A stretch of DNA of 50,368 bases from Saprospiraceae bacterium (GTDB lineage: Bacteria; Bacteroidota; Bacteroidia; Chitinophagales; Saprospiraceae), in contig JARGNR010000046.1 in assembly GCA_029212405.1 (NCBI GenBank), forward strand, positions 1-50,368. The letters run 5' to 3'. The position numbers and the translations under genes are program-made. Of this stretch, positions 44,761-50,368 are shown piece after piece (within the stretch, counting starts at the first letter, position 1; every line of letters starts with the position of its first letter). The notes beneath the pieces were generated by a model. The model ran no database searches. It was not told the DNA's origin and saw only the letters and a program-made list of their open reading frames with translations.

Positions 44761-45548
44761 ATCGCAATTGGACTGACTTTAAATCCATGTGCTTTTAAGA
44801 TTTTAAGCATTCCTTTGGATCCCGGTAGATGTGCTGCACCTACCGCACAAAACGTTGCTCCTTCATCAGCTAACTGAATCAATCGGTTCGCCATGTAAGC
44901 ATTACGATCATAAATCATCAACTTACGCAAACCGCCCATAGATTTTTTGGACGCCTTGTAAAGCTTCGTTAATTCTCCATTTTTGTAGAGTTCAGAAAGT
45001 TTCATGACTTGTTTTCTGAACCTGGACACATTCTTGGTACAAGATTTTAACGCTTTTAACTGAATATCAAATGGAATTGATTGCATGATTTCAAATTGAT
45101 GCGAAGCACTTTCCAAACCTTTCATCTGCAAACCTAAAGCCTCCGCATATTGCCATAAAAAATGATCCAAGGACAAGTCGTAGGATTTTGTCATAATGGA
45201 TTCAGAAATCATATTACTGATTACAATAGGTTTAAAATGTGCAATTTCATCTAAATTGATTTGAAAGGATTTAAGGATAATTTTTTTATACTTTTCGTAT
45301 TTTTTAATGCCAATAATGTCTTGCAATACTTTTCCATCTTCATTCATGAAATAATCACCAATCATATTCAGATCAGGATCGTTTAAATCCATCTCTCCTG
45401 CATAAATATGGCATTGTTCCATGCAATGTTTTGCCAGCGTTACACCAGAATACGCTTCCTCACTTTTCACATGCATCGTTCCAAGAATGTAATGTATCCT
45501 TGACGAATTTCTTTTTTTAAACTTCCAGAGAAGACTTTCCTTTTTCAA
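44757..45548 (-). CDS. TraB/GumN-family protein
   Basis: 263 residues starting at a TTG (no in-frame ATG near the start of homology). Family features: HYILGTMHVKSEEAYSG at the N-terminus (GTxH motif), AGEMDLNDPD, and FCAVGAAHLPGSKGMLKILKAHGFKV at the C-terminus (GxxHLPG). The pattern is that of the Tiki/TraB/GumN metalloprotease-like fold, with GxxH at each end. No signal peptide is obvious. Activity not established for bacterial members. Confidence 0.85.
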   Translation of the reverse strand: MKKESLLWKFKKRNSSRIHYILGTMHVKSEEAYSGVTLAKHCMEQCHIYAGEMDLNDPDLNMIGDYFMNEDGKVLQDIIGIKKYEKYKKIILKSFQINLDEIAHFKPIVISNMISESIMTKSYDLSLDHFLWQYAEALGLQMKGLESASHQFEIMQSIPFDIQLKALKSCTKNVSRFRKQVMKLSELYKNGELTKLYKASKKSMGGLRKLMIYDRNAYMANRLIQLADEGATFCAVGAAHLPGSKGMLKILKAHGFKVSPIAI

Positions 45549-45567
45549 TAGATATGGTGTAGTATAA

Positions 45568-45604
45568 AAAATGCTGAAAACAGTTCACCCACTTTCAGCA
45601 TTTT
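45568..45604. terminator. Hairpin terminator after the Lrp gene
   Basis: A perfect 12-bp stem AAAATGCTGAAA / TTTCAGCATTTT (45568-45579 with 45593-45604) with a 13-base loop. It stands 20 bases after the Lrp stop. Confidence 0.8.
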
Positions 45605-45624
45605 AAGAGTATTCAAATTATATA

Positions 45625-46110
45625 TTAATCATCTTCGCTATAGAAAAAAGGAAGAACTTTCTCCTTTTTCACCTTGCTCAGCGTCATTAATGTTTTTAGT
45701 CGTTCGATTTCATCAATTTGAGAAAGAGATTTAAACAATAACTTTTCATATGTAGGAATATCTTTACATACTACCTTAAGTAAAAAGTCTGCATCTCCAG
45801 TAATAATATAACATTCCGTTATTTCATCTATTGAATTTACTTTTTCTATGAAATTCTCAAGTGCATTCTCCTTTTGCCAAGCTAATGATACTAGAATAAA
45901 TGTTCTTACATTAAGGCCTATGGCAGCAGCGTCCACCTTTGCATGATAGCTTAATATTATACCACTTTGTTCCAACTTCTTAACTCTTTCAAGCGTGGGT
46001 GCAGGAGACAAACCTATTTTTTTTGACAAGTCCAAATTTGTAATCTTGCTATTCTCTTGGAGCAGCTTTAATATTTTTAAATCAATTTTGTCCATCTTAT
46101 TTTCTGACAT
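45625..46110 (-). CDS. Lrp/AsnC-family transcriptional regulator
   Basis: 161 residues from the ATG at 46110 (a longer frame reaches 46152, but the extra 14 residues precede the normal start). N-terminal HTH: KIDLKILKLLQENSKITNLDLSKKIGLSPAPTLERVKKLEQSGII; C-terminal RAM/AsnC ligand domain: VRTFILVSLAWQKE, ECYIITGDADFLLKVVCKDIPTYEKLL. It controls amino-acid metabolism genes in most bacteria. It is the only gene of its transcript and diverges from ArsR across a 356-base gap. Confidence 0.92.
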   Translation of the reverse strand: MSENKMDKIDLKILKLLQENSKITNLDLSKKIGLSPAPTLERVKKLEQSGIILSYHAKVDAAAIGLNVRTFILVSLAWQKENALENFIEKVNSIDEITECYIITGDADFLLKVVCKDIPTYEKLLFKSLSQIDEIERLKTLMTLSKVKKEKVLPFFYSEDD

Positions 46111-46466
46111 TAAGAATAAATTTATTGAAAGAATATTATTTGCTGTAACCACTAAAACAAGGGGTGCAACAAATTTTATTTTCGCAAATATAGATATATC
46201 TGTGAATTAATTTTAAAAAATTAAAGATTTTAAAAATATTAACAAAGATTCATAATTTTAAATTAACACTACAAACGACGTTTTTAAATTCTATTTGCAG
46301 TAAGCATTTCTATATCAATAGATTAAGGCTCTTGTCTTTTTATCTAATAAATAAACAGATTCATTGGATTTCCACCCCCGAATATTGGAAGTAATAAAAA
46401 AATAAATATCGGATTAGTTGACATTTTATTTTTATTAATCGTAATATTGCAATATATAAATTAAAC
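46111..46466. other. Divergent control region between Lrp and ArsR
   Basis: 356 bases, very AT-rich. Holds the ArsR promoter and operator at its right end. No coding frame or strong hairpin seen elsewhere. Confidence 0.5.
46418..46455 (+). promoter_or_regulatory. ArsR promoter and operator
   Basis: TTGACA at 46418-46423 with a TAATATTG box at 46442-46449 (one mismatch from TAnnTTTG). A perfect 12-base palindrome ATATTGCAATAT at 46444-46455 overlaps the box, 11 bases before the ATG at 46467, where a bound ArsR would block the polymerase. Confidence 0.6.
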
Positions 46467-46799
46467 ATGGGACTTACAAAGCAAGAAATCTTTACTCCTT
46501 CACAAAATTATATCGCAACTATCGCAAAAGTTTTGGGGCATCCCGCTCGTATTGCAATTTTAGAAAATATAATCCAGCAAGACAGCTGTATTTGTGGAGA
46601 TCTAGTAAATGAAATCGGTTTAGCACAAGCAACAATTTCACAACACTTGAAAGAGCTAAAGAAAATTGGAATTATAAAAGGAACCATTGAAGGGACCAAA
46701 GTATGCTACTGTATCGACAAAATGAAATGGAAAGAAATTCAGAGCATATTTTCTAAAATGTTTCAATCCATTGATCCCGAGAATAATTTGTGTTGTTAA
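46467..46799 (+). CDS. ArsR/SmtB-family metal(loid)-responsive repressor
   Basis: 110 residues with a winged helix: GHPARIAILENI, then CICGDLVNEIGLAQATISQHLKELKKIGII. Cysteines at 41 and 43 (CIC at the start of helix 3, like the As(III) site of E. coli ArsR), 80 and 82 (VCYC) and the C-terminal pair 109-110. It is likely derepressed by As(III) or another thiophilic metalloid. It is followed by the DUF6428 gene 21 bases later. Confidence 0.93.
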   Translation: MGLTKQEIFTPSQNYIATIAKVLGHPARIAILENIIQQDSCICGDLVNEIGLAQATISQHLKELKKIGIIKGTIEGTKVCYCIDKMKWKEIQSIFSKMFQSIDPENNLCC

Positions 46800-46820
46800 T
46801 TAACTGAAATAAATATCATT

Positions 46821-47288
46821 ATGAAATTATCAGAAGTAAAAGAGAATCTGGCAACTATCAAAGAGTTGAAATTTAAATTGCCTGACGGCACCTATGTAGC
46901 AGATCATTTTCATGTTACTGAAGTAGGTCAAATAAGTAAATCATTTATTGATTGCGGAGGTGTAATACGGCATGAGAAAAAAGTCAATTTCCAATTATGG
47001 GAAGCCGATGATTACAATCATAGATTACATCCCGAAAAACTTGAAAACATTATTAATTTATCCATTGATAAGTTAAATATTGAAGATGCAGAAGTTGAAG
47101 TAGAATATCAAGGTGAAACCATTCAAAAGTTTGGAATTGAATTTAATCTTGGAGAATTTCATCTTATGTCCACCCATACCGATTGCTTGGCTAGAGATAA
47201 ATGTAATGTTCCTCTTCAAAAAGTAAAAGTCGATCTTTCCAGTTTGACAGCAGATGCATGCTGTACCCCTGGAGGTGGTTGCTGTTAA
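46821..47288 (+). CDS. DUF6428 protein with C-terminal Cys-rich tail
   Basis: 155 residues. Opening KLSEVKENLATIKELKFKLPDGTYVADHFHVTEVG is the signature of DUF6428, a family I know beside ArsR in Bacteroidota arsenic operons. The extreme C-terminus is CCTPGGGCC (C147, C148, C154, C155), a likely thiophilic metal or arsenite site. No arsenite pump or arsenate reductase gene follows here; a terminator comes directly after. It may act as a metalloid buffer or chaperone. Family firm; function unknown. Confidence 0.85.
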   Translation: MKLSEVKENLATIKELKFKLPDGTYVADHFHVTEVGQISKSFIDCGGVIRHEKKVNFQLWEADDYNHRLHPEKLENIINLSIDKLNIEDAEVEVEYQGETIQKFGIEFNLGEFHLMSTHTDCLARDKCNVPLQKVKVDLSSLTADACCTPGGGCC

Positions 47289-47683
47289 TTAAAGAGTGAG
47301 CCATGCAGTGAGATGATTACCGCATGGCTTTTTTTACATTTCTTTATTAGTTCATTTCCGATCTACACATCACGAATCTCCATCCACCAAAACCAATTCT
47401 ATTCCATCACATATTGCCTTCTAAATGTCTTCTAGATTCCTATTCAGATATTATATGACAGATAATTAACATTTATTTCTCTTTCAAAAAAATAAATGTA
47501 ACTTAGACTATAGATTTGGGTCATGATGAATGCAAGAATGCCCACTCATGAATACCCTTAGGCCCATCGAGTAAATTTTCTCACATCACTCTATTAAGCT
47601 AATTACTAGCTTAAGATTTTATTTCGTAACACCCTTAACCAAACTTTTAGAATAATACATTCACGAAAAGGTGTAATTCGTAT
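47289..47683. other. 395-base gap after DUF6428
   Basis: Contains the terminator at 47299-47339. I saw no gene in the remainder; it ends at the start of the TPR protein. Confidence 0.5.
47299..47339 (+). terminator. Intrinsic terminator of the ArsR-DUF6428 operon
   Basis: Perfect 8-bp stem AGCCATGC / GCATGGCT (47299-47306 with 47332-47339) followed by six Ts, 11 bases after the stop. Confidence 0.85.
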
Positions 47684-48511
47684 ATGAGATTGACTGTACT
47701 ACTAACTTTGATTATTTTGGGACTTTCCTCTGGAATGGTCGCAGCTCATGGTGATCTAGATGAACGGATTAAGGCAGTATCACTTGATATTGAAGCCAAT
47801 CCCGATAGCGCTTCTCTGTACTTCACACGAGGTAAACTTAGATTTCAACACGAGGAGTACCAAAAATGTATAGATGATCTTAGTACTTCAATCCAGAAGG
47901 GTTATATCCATGACCTTCACAATTTGTACCTCGCCAAATCTTACTTCCAACTAGAAAATTATCGTTTAGCTACCGAAAATTTAGATGAATTTGACAGTCA
48001 AAACCCAATAAATGTAGTCTCTATAAAATTGAGAGGCAGAGTGCTATTCGCTCAAAAGGAATATGAAGCATCGGCTCTGTGTTTTGAAAAAGTGATATCA
48101 AAAACCATAAAAAGTCTTCCTGAAAACTATTTGGAAGCCACTGAATCTTGGTTAGCATCCTCCCATTCTGAGAAATATCAAAAAACAGTTGCTGTCTTAG
48201 AATTAGGTCTTAAAAACTTAGGAAAGATCATTACACTTCAGAATAAACTCATTGAGGTACACCTCCAATTCAATCAGGGAAAAAAAGCCACCGATTTACA
48301 AGAAAAAATCATCAATAGCACGCAGCGAAAAGAGTCTGCTTATTTCAAGCTTGCCAATATGTATTTGGAACTAGGTAAACGAGAAGAAGCAAAAAAAGCC
48401 AATCAAAAAGCTAAAATACATCTAGATAAATTACCCGTACGAATTCGAAAAAATTCTGCTATGAAAAATCTAGACCTTAAAATTAAAGAACTAACAACTA
48501 AACTTAATTAA
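47684..48511 (+). CDS. Secreted TPR-repeat protein
   Basis: 275 residues with a signal peptide (ends near MVAAHG). At least four TPR-like helical pairs follow (SLYFTRGKLRFQHEEYQKCIDDLS; HNLYLAKSYFQLENYRLATENL; LRGRVLFAQKEYEASALCFEKV; AYFKLANMYLELGKREEAKKANQKA). No enzyme motif. It lies 10 bases before a phosphatase gene in the same direction, so they are likely cotranscribed; the TPR protein may scaffold the phosphatase. Confidence 0.85.
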   Translation: MRLTVLLTLIILGLSSGMVAAHGDLDERIKAVSLDIEANPDSASLYFTRGKLRFQHEEYQKCIDDLSTSIQKGYIHDLHNLYLAKSYFQLENYRLATENLDEFDSQNPINVVSIKLRGRVLFAQKEYEASALCFEKVISKTIKSLPENYLEATESWLASSHSEKYQKTVAVLELGLKNLGKIITLQNKLIEVHLQFNQGKKATDLQEKIINSTQRKESAYFKLANMYLELGKREEAKKANQKAKIHLDKLPVRIRKNSAMKNLDLKIKELTTKLN

Positions 48512-48521
48512 CTCAGACTTT

Positions 48522-50368
48522 ATGAAGAAACTTAGACTGTTAACTTTGCTCTGTTGCTTGTTTATGTTTAATCAAGCCTTTGGACAGACCGTGCTAGTAG
48601 ATTATTCTAGTGTGTGGTCCTATTATGACAACGCGAATCAACCCAGTAATAACGGAGGGTTTGATTGGAATGACATAAACTACAATGCTTCCTCATGGAA
48701 TCAAGGGAGTGCTCAACTTGGATATGGGGATAGTGATGAAAACACTGTGATCAACTCCAATACTAAGACCGCTTATTTTAGACATAGTTTTACTGTAACA
48801 GATCCTTCTTCATACGACGGAGTAGACTTAAATCTAATCTACGATGATGGTGCAGTCGTTTATTTAAATGGAACAGAAGTATGGAGAGTCAACATGCCTT
48901 CAGGTACCATTTCCTACAGCACTTTTGCCAGTACTTCAAGTTCAGACAACGATATTGCCATTACCTCAATCTCTAATTTACTGGTAACAGGAGAAAATGT
49001 ACTTGCTGTCGAAGTGCATCAAGTAAGTAATTCAAGTAGTGATATCAGTTTTGACTTCAAAGCTACGGCTAGTATTCCAGGTGCTGTGAATATTACCAGA
49101 GGTCCTTATCTTCAAAAAGCAAGTGCCAGCAGTATGACCGTGCGGTGGAGAACAGCTTCATCTACCCAGAGTATTGTAAAATATGGAACCAACATCAATA
49201 ACCTGAATCAAACCTATAGCAATACAACACCAAAAACCGAACATATTGCTGAAATCAACGGACTCGCTCCGAATACAAAATACTTCTATCGAATAGAAAA
49301 CAGTGCAGCCGTTCTTCTGCCAGAATCTACCGACATATATTTCAAAACACATCCTACAATTGGAAGTGAACAGCCCATAACCATGTGGATTTTAGGAGAC
49401 TGTGGAACAGCTAATAATGACCAAAGAGATGTGAGAGATGCCTATTACAACTACATAGGAAACAACCATACGGATGGAATATTATTCCTTGGAGACAATG
49501 CCTACAACGATGGTACAGACGCTCAATACCAAAATGCAATTTTCAGCAATATGTATGAATCAAAATTGCAAAATAGTGTTGCTTGGTCATGTCTAGGAAA
49601 TCACGATGGGTATACTGCAAATTCCAGTTCACAATCCGGACCGTATTATGATATATTTAGTTTCCCGACAGCAGGAGAATCCGGTGGAGTACCTTCAGGA
49701 ACAGAAGCTTATTACTCCTTTGATTATGGAAATATACATTTCATTGCTTTGGAATCTTATGAAACTGATCGTTCTGTTGGAGGCGCAATGTATAATTGGG
49801 CATTGAATGACATCCAAAACACCACACAGGACTGGATAGTTGCCTATTGGCATCACCCTCCATATACGAAAGGATCTCATGATTCAGATAGTGAATCCAA
49901 CCTCATAGATATGCGTCAAAACTTCCTGCCGATGCTGGAAAATAATGGCGTGGATTTGGTACTTTCAGGACACAGTCACTCATATGAAAGATCCTATTTC
50001 TTAAATGGACACTATGGAAATGCAAATACCTTTAATTCGTCTACTCACACCGTAGGAACCAATGGAGCGGGTGATGGAAAATCAGATGGAAATGGAGTGT
50101 ATGACAAAACGGTTACAGGTCCCGAAGCAGGAGATGGTGCTGTTTATATCACAACAGGTAGTTCAGGAAAAATATCCGGTGGATCATTGAATCACCAAGC
50201 CATGTTCTATAGTGTAAGCCAACTAGGTTCTTGTGTACTCGAAGTAAATGGCAACCAATTGGATGTGAAATTCGTAAGAGAAACTGGATCCATAGACGAC
50301 TATTTTACCATATTAAAAGAGGAAGAATGTGTAGTTGGAACCAGTTGCGATGACGGGGATCCTTGTAC
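48522..50368 (+). CDS. Secreted purple-acid-phosphatase-like metallophosphoesterase, 3' truncated
   Basis: An open frame from ATG 48522 runs to the window end (615 codons and counting). Signal peptide MKKLRLLTLLCCLFMFNQAF, a beta-sandwich region (about 25-185), a fibronectin-III-like domain (about 190-265, NITRGPYLQKASASSMTVRWRT start, NTKYFYRIEN end), then the catalytic domain with LGDCG, FLGDNAYNDG, LGNHDGY, YWHHPPY and LSGHSHSYERS, the purple acid phosphatase set. The end (CVVGTSCDDGDPC) starts a Cys-rich stretch that probably leads to a T9SS domain outside the window. It pairs with the TPR gene upstream. Confidence 0.92.
   Translation, partial: MKKLRLLTLLCCLFMFNQAFGQTVLVDYSSVWSYYDNANQPSNNGGFDWNDINYNASSWNQGSAQLGYGDSDENTVINSNTKTAYFRHSFTVTDPSSYDGVDLNLIYDDGAVVYLNGTEVWRVNMPSGTISYSTFASTSSSDNDIAITSISNLLVTGENVLAVEVHQVSNSSSDISFDFKATASIPGAVNITRGPYLQKASASSMTVRWRTASSTQSIVKYGTNINNLNQTYSNTTPKTEHIAEINGLAPNTKYFYRIENSAAVLLPESTDIYFKTHPTIGSEQPITMWILGDCGTANNDQRDVRDAYYNYIGNNHTDGILFLGDNAYNDGTDAQYQNAIFSNMYESKLQNSVAWSCLGNHDGYTANSSSQSGPYYDIFSFPTAGESGGVPSGTEAYYSFDYGNIHFIALESYETDRSVGGAMYNWALNDIQNTTQDWIVAYWHHPPYTKGSHDSDSESNLIDMRQNFLPMLENNGVDLVLSGHSHSYERSYFLNGHYGNANTFNSSTHTVGTNGAGDGKSDGNGVYDKTVTGPEAGDGAVYITTGSSGKISGGSLNHQAMFYSVSQLGSCVLEVNGNQLDVKFVRETGSIDDYFTILKEEECVVGTSCDDGDPC

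Overview
The window looks like chromosomal DNA of a low-GC, gliding/marine-type Bacteroidota (a Saprospiria- or Cytophagia-like lineage is my guess, not shown). The signs are type IX secretion C-terminal sorting domains (genes ending at 11373 and 25074), many lipoproteins, several upstream boxes matching the Bacteroidota -7 element TAnnTTTG, and typical Bacteroidota families (DUF983, DUF6428, HD-PycTM, DUF3365). I saw no tRNA, rRNA, CRISPR array, transposase or phage gene.

Layout. 1-8117: end of a secreted metzincin protease, a GAF-domain protein followed by an HD-phosphohydrolase/Pycsar-effector-like (PycTM) membrane fusion, a convergent SulP anion transporter and a lipoprotein phosphoesterase. 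8118-14343: peroxiredoxin, TPR lipoprotein, a T9SS cargo protein, and a kelch-like secreted protein translationally coupled to an unlisted 48-residue membrane protein. 14368-24827: a sulfide/persulfide island read right to left (DUF983, Crp/Fnr regulator, two YeeE/YedE half-transporters, TauE/SafE exporter, persulfide dioxygenase-rhodanese, sulfide:quinone oxidoreductase, SAM methyltransferase, a second persulfide dioxygenase-rhodanese, universal stress protein, DUF3365 c-haem lipoprotein, membrane rhodanese). 25074-30207: T9SS protein, multi-TM patatin phospholipase, pirin. 30317-35980: ABC/HlyD/TolC exporter with a thioesterase and a divergent TetR. 35988-45548: DUF5655 protein, acyl-ACP thioesterase, LigD (Pol-Lig), lipoprotein, UbiA-like protein, AhpC/TSA protein, flippase, HtrA protease, TraB/GumN protein. 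45625-50368: Lrp regulator, ArsR plus DUF6428, TPR protein and a truncated purple-acid-phosphatase-like protein.

The strongest non-gene signal is a palindrome GTAAC-N4-GTTAC in front of the sulfide genes. Five perfect copies and one imperfect copy lie upstream of the peroxiredoxin (9401), persulfide dioxygenase 1 (17779), a gene-free stretch (18058), the SQR-like gene (20074), YeeE (23499) and DUF983 (24883, imperfect). In three of them the palindrome centre lies exactly 36.5 bp from the end of a perfect TAnnTTTG box, which puts it near -41.5 of the expected start site, as in class II Crp/FNR activation. The obvious candidate regulator is the cysteine-rich Crp/Fnr protein at 23690-24355. The orphan copy at 18058 sits over a perfect -7 box followed about 85 nt later by an 18-bp hairpin and eight U residues, so it probably drives a previously unannotated small RNA (about 18022 to 17938, minus strand).

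Together the island would oxidise sulfide to quinone-linked persulfide (SQR), oxidise persulfide to sulfite (MBL-rhodanese proteins), move sulfur species across the membrane (TauE, YeeE) and protect against peroxide (peroxiredoxin), under one sulfur/redox-responsive activator. The second candidate for new biology is the GAF + HD-PycTM pair, which has a Pycsar-type membrane effector domain but no cyclase beside it.
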